Assembly: GCA_017859335.1 (NCBI GenBank)
Contig: JAFMNH010000005.1
Location: forward strand, 1 to 39,023
Origin: Rhodothermales bacterium
GTDB taxonomy: Bacteria; Bacteroidota; Rhodothermia; Rhodothermales; UBA10348
Reading direction: 5' to 3'
Length of the DNA: 39,023 nucleotides
Shown here: positions 5,933-14,087 of the stretch, piece after piece
Layout of the letters: each line of letters opens with the position of its first letter
Numbering within the stretch: the stretch's first letter is position 1
The notes under the pieces: generated by a model
Databases searched by the model: none
What the model was told of the DNA's origin: nothing
The model's input: only the letters and a program-made list of their open reading frames with translations
Position numbers and translations under genes: made by a program

Positions 5933-8926
5933 ATGCCTGAAACCAACCGGGATTCGTTGTTCGGAGACAACACGACGGATGTTACCCGCGGTCTGACCAT
6001 CGACCGCGTATTTTCCACCCAGGGAGCCGACCCGTTCGACTCGGTCGAATGGGAGCGCCGGGATGCCTCGATCAAGAACTACACCGGCGAAGCGATCTTC
6101 GAGCAGACCAACGTTGAATTTCCGGTCGGCTGGAGCCAGCTGGCCACGAACGTGGTAGCCAGCAAGTATTTCTATGGAGAACTCTCCAAGAACGGTACCC
6201 ACCCGAGCAAAGGTGGGCGAGAGGACAGCCTTCGCCAGCTCATCCATCGCGTCACGAGGACCATCGCAGATTGGGGCACCAAACAGAACTACTTTGCCAC
6301 CAAGGAAGATGGCGAGACGTTCTACCAGGAACTGACCTGGCTCTGCGTCAACCAGTATGGCGCGTTCAACAGCCCGGTGTGGTTCAATGTGGGTCTGAAT
6401 CAGCAGTACGGTATCAAGGATTCGGGTGGAAAAACGATCTTCGGTTGGGACCCGAAGAAGAAGAAGGTAACGGCGGTGGACCCCTACATCCGCCCACAGG
6501 CGTCGGCGTGTTTCATCATCTCGGTGGAAGACTCCATCGACGATATCTGGCAGCTGATGGGCGAGTCAGCCCGGCTTTTCAAATTCGGGTCAGGCGTAGG
6601 CGCGGACTGGTCGAAACTGCGCTCAAGCCGTGAGAAACTTTCCGGGGGCGGTACGCCGTCCGGACCGGTGTCCTTCATGAAGGTGCAGGATGCCACGGGT
6701 GGCACGATCAAGTCCGGTGGCAAGACGCGCCGCGCTGCCATCATGCAGACGCTCAAGAGCTGGCATCCGGACATCATGGAGTTCGTCGAAGCCAAGCAGG
6801 AGGAAGAGAAGAAAGCATGGGCCCTCATCGAGGAGGGCTATGACGGATCGTTCAACGGTCCGGCCTATGGTTCTGTGGCCTTCCAGAACGTCAACCAGTC
6901 GGTTCGTGTGGATGACGCCCTCATGGCGGCAGCCGATCAAAATGCCCCCTATGGATTGCGCGCAGTGCAGTCAGGCGAGGTCATCGAGGAGGTGGACGCA
7001 GCGGGTATCCTGGAGAAAATTGCAGAGGGAACGCACGTTTGCGGCGACCCCGGTGTACAGTATGAGGATACCATCCAGCGCTGGCACACGTGCAAGAACA
7101 CGGACGCCATCAACTCGAGCAACCCGTGCTCGGAGTACATGTTCTTGGACGACTCGGCCTGCAATCTGGCCTCGCTCAACCTGCGCAAGTTCCAGAAGGA
7201 AGACGGTTCGTTCCACGTGGATCGCTTCCGCGCGGCTGCCCGTATCTACATCACGGCCATGGAGATCCTGGTCGACAACGCAGGATACCCGTCTGCACAG
7301 GTCGCAGAAAACTCCCACCTTTACCGCCCGCTCGGCCTCGGCTTTGCCAACCTGGGGGCTCTTCTGATGTCCATGGGTCTGCCCTACGACTCGGATGAGG
7401 GACGCGCGGTGGCCGGCGCCGTCATGGCCATCGAGCATTGCGAAGCCTATGCCCGCTCGGCCGAGATTGCGGCCAATCCCAAAATCGGGACGTTCGAAGG
7501 CTACGACGAAAACCGCGAGCCCTTCCTCGAGGTCATGCGCATGCACCGCGACGCCGTGGACACGATCCACACGTCCTGCCCCGAGTACCTTCTGGAAGCC
7601 GCGCGCGAGTCCGCTGACCGCATGGTGGCTCTTGGCGAAGTCCACGGATACCGCAATGCGCAAGCCACCGTGCTGGCACCGACCGGTACCATCGGCTTCA
7701 TGATGGACTGCGATACGACAGGTGTCGAACCGGACATCGCCTTGGTCAAGTACAAGCTGTTGGCAGGCAAGGGCGATGGCATGCTCAAGATCGTCAACCG
7801 TACGGTGCCCGAGGCACTGGAGCGCTTGGGCTATTCGGCCGAGGAAACCAAAGCCATCATCGACTTCATCGATGAGCAGGACACGATTGAGGGCGCCCCG
7901 GGGCTGCAAGAAGAGCACCTGCCCGTATTCGACTGTGCCTTCAAGCCCTTCAACGGCCACCGCTCGATCCATCACATGGGTCATATCAAGATGATGGCAG
8001 CCACGCAGCCGTTCATATCGGGTGCCATCTCCAAAACCGTCAACATGCCCGAGAGCACGACGGTCGAAGAGATTTCGGATGCCTACATGCAGGGATGGAA
8101 GCTCGGACTCAAGGCCGTGGCCATCTACCGCGAAAACTCCAAGCGCAGCCAGCCTCTGGCCACGTCCAAGGGCGGCAACACCAAGGGAAGCGTCAAGGAA
8201 GTCAGCTCAGGCGACGGTCAGGCGACAACACTAGAGCCAGAAGTAAAAGTTGTAGAGCGGGTCGTCCATAAATCGGTACGCCACCGCCTGCCAGATGAGC
8301 GTCCATCGCTGACCCACAAGTTCTCGATTGCCGGGCACGAGGGATACCTGCATATCGGTATGTATCCCGATACCAAGATGCCGGGTGAGATCTTCATCAC
8401 GATGGCCAAGGAGGGATCGACCATATCTGGTCTGATGGATGCCTTTGCCACGTCGATCTCGATCGCGCTACAGTACAACGTGCCTCTCGAGGACCTGTGC
8501 AAGAAGTTCAGCCACATGCGCTTCGAGCCCAACGGGTTCACCAACAACCGGCAGATCCCGATTGCCAAGTCCATCATGGACTACATCTTCCGCTACCTCT
8601 CCATGCGCTTCCTCTCCCAGCCTGTGGAAGAGGCAACAGCGAAGGAGCCCGAGCTTGAAGAGCCCGCATCGGATCTCGAACAGATTGACATGTTCACGGC
8701 GGAACCTACCGACAGCGCGGTGGACCCCCTCGTAGGCGATACGGTGGAAGACTTTCTCGGACGCTCCGGCGCCACGGCCACGGCAACGGCAACGGTAACG
8801 GAGACCGAAACCACCTTCGCCAACCAGGAGGATGCACCTCCCTGTTCAAATTGCGGCAGCATCACGGTGCGCAGCGGGGCATGCTACTCATGCCCGAACT
8901 GCGGAAACACCAGTGGGTGTGGATGA
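5933..8926 (+). CDS. nrdJ: Vitamin B12-dependent (class II) ribonucleoside-diphosphate reductase
   Basis: This 997-aa adenosylcobalamin-dependent reductase makes deoxyribonucleotides without oxygen or a separate radical-generating subunit. Key residues are visible. SACFI carries Cys193, and ACNLASLNL carries Cys410; together they form the redox pair. NPCSEY at 397-402 carries the thiyl-radical Cys399 and Glu401. APTGTIGFMMDCDTTG is the substrate-phosphate loop. After the barrel (to about residue 730) comes a linker and a TSCPD-like domain (HKFSIAGHEGYLHIG onward). An Ala/Thr-rich linker follows, then a C-terminal zinc-ribbon-like tail with paired cysteines (CSNC, CYSC, CGNTSGC) that probably shuttles electrons to the active site. 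Length is normal for long-form NrdJ and no intein is seen. The gene stands alone behind a long upstream region. No NrdR box or cobalamin riboswitch could be recognised. Confidence 0.97.
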   Translation: MPETNRDSLFGDNTTDVTRGLTIDRVFSTQGADPFDSVEWERRDASIKNYTGEAIFEQTNVEFPVGWSQLATNVVASKYFYGELSKNGTHPSKGGREDSLRQLIHRVTRTIADWGTKQNYFATKEDGETFYQELTWLCVNQYGAFNSPVWFNVGLNQQYGIKDSGGKTIFGWDPKKKKVTAVDPYIRPQASACFIISVEDSIDDIWQLMGESARLFKFGSGVGADWSKLRSSREKLSGGGTPSGPVSFMKVQDATGGTIKSGGKTRRAAIMQTLKSWHPDIMEFVEAKQEEEKKAWALIEEGYDGSFNGPAYGSVAFQNVNQSVRVDDALMAAADQNAPYGLRAVQSGEVIEEVDAAGILEKIAEGTHVCGDPGVQYEDTIQRWHTCKNTDAINSSNPCSEYMFLDDSACNLASLNLRKFQKEDGSFHVDRFRAAARIYITAMEILVDNAGYPSAQVAENSHLYRPLGLGFANLGALLMSMGLPYDSDEGRAVAGAVMAIEHCEAYARSAEIAANPKIGTFEGYDENREPFLEVMRMHRDAVDTIHTSCPEYLLEAARESADRMVALGEVHGYRNAQATVLAPTGTIGFMMDCDTTGVEPDIALVKYKLLAGKGDGMLKIVNRTVPEALERLGYSAEETKAIIDFIDEQDTIEGAPGLQEEHLPVFDCAFKPFNGHRSIHHMGHIKMMAATQPFISGAISKTVNMPESTTVEEISDAYMQGWKLGLKAVAIYRENSKRSQPLATSKGGNTKGSVKEVSSGDGQATTLEPEVKVVERVVHKSVRHRLPDERPSLTHKFSIAGHEGYLHIGMYPDTKMPGEIFITMAKEGSTISGLMDAFATSISIALQYNVPLEDLCKKFSHMRFEPNGFTNNRQIPIAKSIMDYIFRYLSMRFLSQPVEEATAKEPELEEPASDLEQIDMFTAEPTDSAVDPLVGDTVEDFLGRSGATATATATVTETETTFANQEDAPPCSNCGSITVRSGACYSCPNCGNTSGCG

Positions 8927-8936
8927 CCGCACTGAT

Positions 8937-8970
8937 ATCCCGGCCCGTGCACGGGAGCGCGGGCCGGGAT
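8937..8970 (+). repeat. Hairpin after nrdJ
   Basis: A perfect 11-bp stem (ATCCCGGCCCG at 8937-8947 with 8960-8970) begins 10 bases after the nrdJ stop. It lacks a T-run, so it probably protects the mRNA 3' end or works with the true terminator at 9019-9057. Confidence 0.6.
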
Positions 8971-9018
8971 AATTCACCTCAGGGCGAGGTCTTCAGTACT
9001 TCGTCCGGTTAACGGGGA

Positions 9019-9057
9019 GCGCCCGGCGGTTGGTGGGACCGCCGGGCGCCTTTTTTT
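9019..9057 (+). terminator. Intrinsic terminator of nrdJ
   Basis: A perfect 12-bp GC-rich stem (GCGCCCGGCGGT at 9019-9030, mate at 9038-9049, 7-nt loop) is followed by C and seven T's at 9051-9057. This is a classic rho-independent terminator 90 bases after nrdJ. Confidence 0.93.
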
Positions 9058-9166
9058 GGGCGCAATGTGCGCGTCCGTATCCACTACGGGGCAGGAGCGT
9101 AACCGAAGTCGCCTGAACCAAACGCATGATCACCCCCTGCCTTTCTCATCCTTTCCCCGATATGCC

Positions 9167-9928
9167 ATGTCCCGATTCCAAAACAAGATCGTCCTCATAA
9201 CGGGTGCCAGTGCGGGAATTGGGGAAGCCACAGCCTACGCTTTTGCGCGTGAAGGCGCCCGTCTTTTCCTCGTGGCACGACGCAGGGAGCAGGGCGAGGC
9301 GGTTGCCCAGCGTATCCGCGATGCGGGTGGAACAGCGGTATTCCACCCAGCAGACATGTCCCAACGGGATCAGATTGGCGCCATGGTTGCATCCTGTGTA
9401 GCACACTACGGCGGGCTGGATGTGGCCTTCAACAATGCCGGTATCGATGGCGCGTTCAATGTGGATACGCCCGACCACCCGGAAGAGGCTTGGGACCAAC
9501 TACTGGCCGTCAATTTGACGGGAGTATGGTTCTGCATGCGTCACCAGATTCCAGCCATGCTGGCCACGGGAGGCGGTTCCATCGTCAATATGGCCTCCAT
9601 GGCGGGCGTCAAGGGATTTCCCGGCAGCTCAGGCTATGCCGCCAGCAAGTTCGGCGTGGTCGGCATAACGAAAGCGGCAGCGCTTGAATACGCAGATCGG
9701 GGAATCCGGGTCAATGCCGTGTGCCCCGCTGTCATCCGATCCGACATGGCCGACCGGGTGTTCGGCACGGACGAGAAGGCAAACGAGGAAGAAGCCGGCA
9801 GCTGGCATCCCATGAATCGTATCGGAGAGCCCGAGGAGGTGGCTGATGTCGTGCTGTGGCTGGCCTCGGATCAGGCCTCTTTCGTGACGGCCGAAACCAT
9901 CAAGATTGATGGTGGGCTCGGAGCCTGA
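9167..9928 (+). CDS. SDR family NAD(P)-dependent oxidoreductase
   Basis: This 253-aa classical short-chain dehydrogenase has a TGASAGIG cofactor loop at residues 12-19, NNAG in the central sheet, a catalytic Ser region (IVNMASMAG), and YAASK with Tyr157 and Lys161. The C-terminal IKIDGGLGA is typical of FabG-like and sugar/alcohol dehydrogenase members. The start at 9167 puts the Rossmann strand at the usual distance from the N-terminus; an upstream ATG at 9056 would overlap the nrdJ terminator. An Arg-rich stretch (VARRREQ) at the end of the second strand suggests NADPH preference. It stands alone between the nrdJ terminator and queD (157-bp gap), so context does not suggest a substrate. Confidence 0.9.
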   Translation: MSRFQNKIVLITGASAGIGEATAYAFAREGARLFLVARRREQGEAVAQRIRDAGGTAVFHPADMSQRDQIGAMVASCVAHYGGLDVAFNNAGIDGAFNVDTPDHPEEAWDQLLAVNLTGVWFCMRHQIPAMLATGGGSIVNMASMAGVKGFPGSSGYAASKFGVVGITKAAALEYADRGIRVNAVCPAVIRSDMADRVFGTDEKANEEEAGSWHPMNRIGEPEEVADVVLWLASDQASFVTAETIKIDGGLGA

Positions 9929-10084
9929 GATATCTCCAGAGCGGGTCTGAGTCCTTGGGAATATCCAATTCAGCGCGCTTGCGGAACGCACGGCAACATC
10001 GCACCGTTCTTCGCCTCGTTTCGGATTGACCCGGGACGTATGCCGTGACGAATAAAGCCCCCGTGCACCACCAAGCCTGATTCA

Positions 10085-10516
10085 ATGAAAGTTGCCAAAC
10101 GATTCCGCTGGGAAGGAGCCCATCGTCTCCCCTGGCATGAAGGCCGTTGCCGCGATCTGCACGGACATTCCTATGAGATGTTCGTCGAGGTGGAAGGCGA
10201 ACCGGACGAGCAGGGGATGCTGATCGACTTCAAGCATCTGAAACGAGCACTGGCTCCCATTGTGGATGCCTGGGATCATGCCACGGTCGTAGCCGAAAAC
10301 GACACCAAGCTGCTGGGCATCATGCAGGAGAGCGGCTGGCGCCATGTCGTCATACCCTATGACACAACGGCTGAGAACATCTGTGTCTTCTTCGCTGATC
10401 ACCTGGTTGGGGAACACCTCGATCTCCTGAAAGAGCGACGTATCCACACGGTGCGTGTCCGCGTGGCAGAGACCGAAACCTGCTATGCCGAGACCGAGCG
10501 CCGCGTCGAGGGCTGA
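10085..10516 (+). CDS. queD: 6-carboxytetrahydropterin synthase (QueD/PTPS family)
   Basis: This 143-aa T-fold enzyme has zinc ligands at His13 (GAHRL), His26 and His28 (LHGHSYE), and a catalytic Cys22 just before them (CRDLHGH). WDHAT gives the second-half catalytic Asp-His, and the ending VRVAETETCYAE provides the pterin-binding Glu. This Cys-x3-HGH pattern marks QueD, which makes 6-carboxy-5,6,7,8-tetrahydropterin from dihydroneopterin triphosphate in queuosine/preQ1 synthesis; closely related PTPS enzymes share it. No queC or queE is visible nearby, and I saw no preQ1 riboswitch in the 156-bp upstream gap. It is convergent with the glutamate dehydrogenase gene. Confidence 0.92.
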   Translation: MKVAKRFRWEGAHRLPWHEGRCRDLHGHSYEMFVEVEGEPDEQGMLIDFKHLKRALAPIVDAWDHATVVAENDTKLLGIMQESGWRHVVIPYDTTAENICVFFADHLVGEHLDLLKERRIHTVRVRVAETETCYAETERRVEG

Positions 10517-10533
10517 ACTGCCTTCATGACTCG

Positions 10534-10552
10534 GATAGCGCCGCTCGCTATC
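10534..10552. terminator. Short hairpin between convergent queD and gdhA
   Basis: A perfect 7-bp stem (GATAGCG at 10534-10540 with 10546-10552, 5-nt loop) fills the 34-bp gap between the two convergent genes and touches the gdhA stop codon. No real T-run follows on either strand, so it is at best a weak bidirectional terminator. Confidence 0.35.
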
Positions 10553-11960
10553 ACGGGAAAATACCCATTTCAGAGTACGTCACGGCCACCTTGTTGATGG
10601 CATTGATGAAGGCCGCCGTCCGCAGGTCCGTATCCTTGGCATGTGCCGTTTCACGGGTTTCCTGGTAGGCCACGGCCATCGTTTCCTCCAGCCCTGAGTA
10701 GACCAGGTCCACCTCGTCAGCCCCGGCCGTCAGTCGCATCATTTCATCGCTCGGAATGTCCACTTGCATGGCGGCAGCCAGCGCCTTGACGATGCGCTCG
10801 TTCGAGGCCTGTTCGAAGCGCTTGCTCAGCCTGCCAAAACGCACATGCGACAGGTTCTTGAGCCACTCGAAATAGGATACTGTCACGCCGCCCGCGTTGA
10901 GGAAGACATCTGGAAGGATCAGGACGTTTTTCTCCAGCAAAATGGCATCTGCATCGGCTGTTACCGGGCCGTTAGCCGCCTCTCCAATGATTTTGGCCTG
11001 GATGCGGGCCGCATTGTCCTTTGTGATCACCCCCTCGAGGGCTGCTGGAATGAGGATATCGCATTCCAGTTCGAGGGCCTTGGCCGACTCCTCGATATTG
11101 GTGGCGCCCGGGAAGTTCAGGATGGATCCCGTTGACTTGCGATGCGCCATGACCGCTTCGAGGTCCAGGCCTTCCGGATTATGGATGGCGCCTTCGTACT
11201 CGGCCAAACCGACCAGTGTAGCGCCGCCCTCCTGCATGTACTTGGCCGCATGGTAACCCACATTACCCAGGCCTTGCACGACCACCGTTTTACCTTCTAT
11301 TCCGCTTGTCAGGCCGCGGCGCTGCATATCCTCCTCGAAGGAAACACACTCGCGGATGCCGAAGAAAACACCCAGTCCGGTGGCTTCCGTGCGGCCGCGC
11401 ACACCACCCTGTGCAATGGGTTTACCCGTGACGCATGCTTGCGCCGAAAGGGGATCGTCCGAGAGGGTACGGTAGGTGTCCATGATCCACGCCATTTCCC
11501 GCGCGCTCGACCCGTAGTCCGGCGCGGGCACGTCGGTGCCTGGACCGATGAAGCTCTTGTTGAAGAGTTCAAACGTGTATCGGCGGGTAATGCGTTCGAG
11601 TTCGGCATCGGAGTAGTCCGAGCGCTTGATCTTGATCCCGCCCTTGCCACCGCCGAAAGGCACATTCACGATGGCGCACTTGTAGGTCATGAGTGTAGCC
11701 AGCGCCGCCACTTCGTCTTCATTGACCGAGAGGTCAAATCGGATACCGCCCTTGGTGGGCAGCTTATGATGGCTGTGTTCGGCTCGCCACGCTTTGATGA
11801 CCTCAATGGATCCATCATCCCTGACGAGCGGAAATTCCATCTTGTAGACCGAATTGCAGATGCTGATCTGGGCCAGGAGCCCGTCGGCGTGATCAGTCAG
11901 CGCGGCTGCCTTGGCAAACATGCGGTCGACTTGCTGCAGGAAATTGGGGTGCGAAGCCAT
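10551..11960 (-). CDS. gdhA: Glu/Leu/Phe/Val dehydrogenase (glutamate dehydrogenase)
   Basis: This 469-aa hexameric-type glutamate dehydrogenase shows the substrate-binding LPTKGGIRF (residues 68-74) and VNVPFGGGKGGIKI with the catalytic Lys near 106. PAPDYGSSAREMAWIMD holds the catalytic Asp, the nucleotide fold is at VVVQGLGNVGYHAAK, and EAANGPVTADAD is also present. It catalyses reversible oxidative deamination of glutamate to 2-oxoglutarate and ammonia. The length is slightly above the common 415-450 aa, mainly from C-terminal helices. Cofactor preference cannot be set safely by eye. The gene is divergent from aroE, with a 97-bp shared upstream region. The symbol could equally be gudB/rocG-like; the family is certain. 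Confidence 0.93.
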   Translation of the reverse strand: MASHPNFLQQVDRMFAKAAALTDHADGLLAQISICNSVYKMEFPLVRDDGSIEVIKAWRAEHSHHKLPTKGGIRFDLSVNEDEVAALATLMTYKCAIVNVPFGGGKGGIKIKRSDYSDAELERITRRYTFELFNKSFIGPGTDVPAPDYGSSAREMAWIMDTYRTLSDDPLSAQACVTGKPIAQGGVRGRTEATGLGVFFGIRECVSFEEDMQRRGLTSGIEGKTVVVQGLGNVGYHAAKYMQEGGATLVGLAEYEGAIHNPEGLDLEAVMAHRKSTGSILNFPGATNIEESAKALELECDILIPAALEGVITKDNAARIQAKIIGEAANGPVTADADAILLEKNVLILPDVFLNAGGVTVSYFEWLKNLSHVRFGRLSKRFEQASNERIVKALAAAMQVDIPSDEMMRLTAGADEVDLVYSGLEETMAVAYQETRETAHAKDTDLRTAAFINAINKVAVTYSEMGIFP

Positions 11961-12057
11961 GGGAGCAGGGTATTGGGAGATGAATATCCAGGAGAACGCC
12001 TTTCATGAAACAACGTGCTTACCTTGTAAGATGCAACGCCCCAGACGCGGAATCGCC

Positions 12058-12909
12058 ATGGATCCCACACAAACCGAGATGCCCCGAAAAACATGCTTCT
12101 TGATCGGTCATCCGACAGGGCATTCGCTGTCACCCACCATCCATCAAGCCGCCTATGGTGCGCTGGACATGAACTGGCATTATGCCCTGATGGACGTGCT
12201 TGAGCCTGATCTCGACGCTGTGCTCGCAGGGATAGACGGGGAACGTATTGTGGGGGCGAATGTCACGATTCCCCACAAACAGGCCGTATATGAGCGGGTG
12301 GACGAGCTTTCCGATACAGCGCGGGCGGTTGGTGCGGTGAACACGGTCTATCGACGCGACGGGCGCCTGGTGGGAGACAACACGGATGTGGCCGGTTTCC
12401 TGGGGCCATTGCGCGCCATGGGGCGGGATTGGTCCATGGCCCGGGCCGTCGTGCTCGGAGCCGGGGGTGCGGCGCGCGCCGTGGCCCATGGGTTGACACG
12501 GGAGCTGGGACTGGCCGAGGTGGTCGTGACGGCGCGGCGCGAGGCCGCGGCGCGCGCCATTCCCGACATCTGTGCAGCGCCGTGGGAAGAGCGGGTTGGG
12601 GTCTGTGCTGAGGCAGACCTCATCGTCAACACGACCCCCGTGGGGATGGCGCCGATGGAAGCCGCCTCTCCCCTCCCGGACGATTTTGTATTCGACGCGA
12701 AACAAACCGTATACGATCTGATCTATGCGCCCGAGACCACCCGGCTTATGGCCGCTGCCCAAGCGGCAGGCGCCAGTGTCATCGGGGGTCTTCCCATGCT
12801 TATCGGCCAGGCCGCTGCTGCGTTCCGGATTTGGACCGGTCGGGACATGCCGCTGGAAGCTGTCAACCGTGCCCTCCGGCAGCGCATGGCTACGGGGGGC
12901 AGTTCGTAA
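12058..12909 (+). CDS. aroE: Shikimate dehydrogenase
   Basis: This 283-aa enzyme reduces 3-dehydroshikimate to shikimate with NADPH in aromatic amino acid and folate precursor synthesis. It has the shikimate-binding HSLSP with Ser23 and Ser25, GANVTIPHK with catalytic Lys74, VGAVNTV, and DNTDVAGF with the catalytic Asp. The NADP fold is GAGGAARAV followed by VTARRE, whose Arg residues fit NADPH. NTTPVGM, YDLIYAPETT and GLPMLIGQAA follow at the C-terminus. The ATG at 12058 is chosen because the sheet starts a few residues later; earlier in-frame ATGs lie inside the divergent gdhA upstream region. It leads a forward run: aroE, Rieske oxygenase (36-bp gap), nadE and ruvA. Confidence 0.95.
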   Translation: MDPTQTEMPRKTCFLIGHPTGHSLSPTIHQAAYGALDMNWHYALMDVLEPDLDAVLAGIDGERIVGANVTIPHKQAVYERVDELSDTARAVGAVNTVYRRDGRLVGDNTDVAGFLGPLRAMGRDWSMARAVVLGAGGAARAVAHGLTRELGLAEVVVTARREAAARAIPDICAAPWEERVGVCAEADLIVNTTPVGMAPMEAASPLPDDFVFDAKQTVYDLIYAPETTRLMAAAQAAGASVIGGLPMLIGQAAAAFRIWTGRDMPLEAVNRALRQRMATGGSS

Positions 12910-12945
12910 CTTGTCCTCGTTCCTCCCATCCCATCGCCTGCGCCC

Positions 12946-14061
12946 ATGATACCTGCCGGCATTGCCCCCCTGCTGACCGACGAGGCGCTCGAAGAAGCGC
13001 CCCTGGCGCGTTCAAAGACCATTCCGTCGGCGTGGTACGTCCATCCGGACTTCCACGCATTCGATCGGGACGTGGTCATGGCCCGAACGTGGCAATACGT
13101 CGGTCCGGCCGAGCGCGTGCGCCATCATGGCGACTTCATGAGCGACATCATTGCCGGAAACCCGATTGTGGTCATCCGGGATAAGGAGGGCGAGCTCCAG
13201 GCCTACTTCAATGTGTGCAAGCATCGTGGGGGACCGCTGGCCATGGAGGAATGTGGTCATTCCAAGGTGCTTCAGTGCAAATACCACGGGTGGACGTATC
13301 TGTTGGATGGTTCATTGCGCGGGGTGCCCCGATTCGACCGTACGGAGCTCTTTGACAAGAAGGATTTCGGGCTCGACGCGGTGGCCGTGCGTGAGTGGCA
13401 GGGCATGATTTTTTGCTGCCTCGAACCCGAGAAGGCCCCTCCCTTCGACGAAGTGATCGATGGTATCGTGGAGCGTATTGCACCATTGGAAATGGCCTCC
13501 CTGGACTTCCACCAGCGGGATCGCTACGACGTAAGGGCCAACTGGAAGGTCTACGTGGACAACTACCTCGAGGGCTACCATATCCCCCTCGTGCATCCGG
13601 ACCTGTGCGACGTCCTGGACTTCCGATCCTACCAGACCGACGTCATGCAGCACTACTCGTTGCAGCACAGTCCTTTCCGGGATGATGACAACATCTACGG
13701 CGCTCCCGACGAGCAGGCCTGCTATTACTTCATCTACCCCAACATCATGCTGAATATCCTCCCGGGCAGGCTGCAGGTCAACCGGGTGGATGCCAAGGGG
13801 TGGAATGCTTGCCAGACGGTCTTCGACTACTACTACACGCCCGACATCCTGGCTGAGGATCCCGATCGCATCCAGGCCGACCGCGCATTTGCCGACCAGG
13901 TGCAGGATGAGGACATCGACATCTGCGAGCGGGTCCAGCAAGGACTGGAGTCCCGGGCGTACGATCAAGGCCGGTTCTCGTATGATCTCGAAGGTGGTGT
14001 CCATCATTTCCAGCAGTGCCTCAAGCGCTCTTACCGGAACGCACGGCCCACTGGTTCGTGA
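12946..14061 (+). CDS. Rieske non-heme iron oxygenase, alpha subunit type
   Basis: This 371-aa protein has an N-terminal Rieske [2Fe-2S] domain: Cys91-x-His93 (CKHRGG) and Cys111-x2-His114 (CKYHGW). The C-terminal catalytic domain has the iron ligands His212 and His217 in DNYLEGYHIPLVHPDL. A likely third carboxylate lies in the QDEDIDICERVQQGL helix near residues 324-327. This is the ring-hydroxylating oxygenase alpha family. The architecture and size also match choline, carnitine, glycine-betaine and stachydrine-type monooxygenases, which act on quaternary amines rather than aromatic rings. No beta subunit, ferredoxin or reductase gene is next to it. It lies between aroE and nadE, 26 bases before the latter. 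The substrate is unknown. Confidence 0.88.
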   Translation: MIPAGIAPLLTDEALEEAPLARSKTIPSAWYVHPDFHAFDRDVVMARTWQYVGPAERVRHHGDFMSDIIAGNPIVVIRDKEGELQAYFNVCKHRGGPLAMEECGHSKVLQCKYHGWTYLLDGSLRGVPRFDRTELFDKKDFGLDAVAVREWQGMIFCCLEPEKAPPFDEVIDGIVERIAPLEMASLDFHQRDRYDVRANWKVYVDNYLEGYHIPLVHPDLCDVLDFRSYQTDVMQHYSLQHSPFRDDDNIYGAPDEQACYYFIYPNIMLNILPGRLQVNRVDAKGWNACQTVFDYYYTPDILAEDPDRIQADRAFADQVQDEDIDICERVQQGLESRAYDQGRFSYDLEGGVHHFQQCLKRSYRNARPTGS

Positions 14062-14087
14062 ACCCCACGGCCAAGCTGCACACCTCC

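Noticed and set aside
6971-7984. A 337-codon reverse frame inside nrdJ
   Set aside because: It is antisense to a fully supported gene and has no domain signature.
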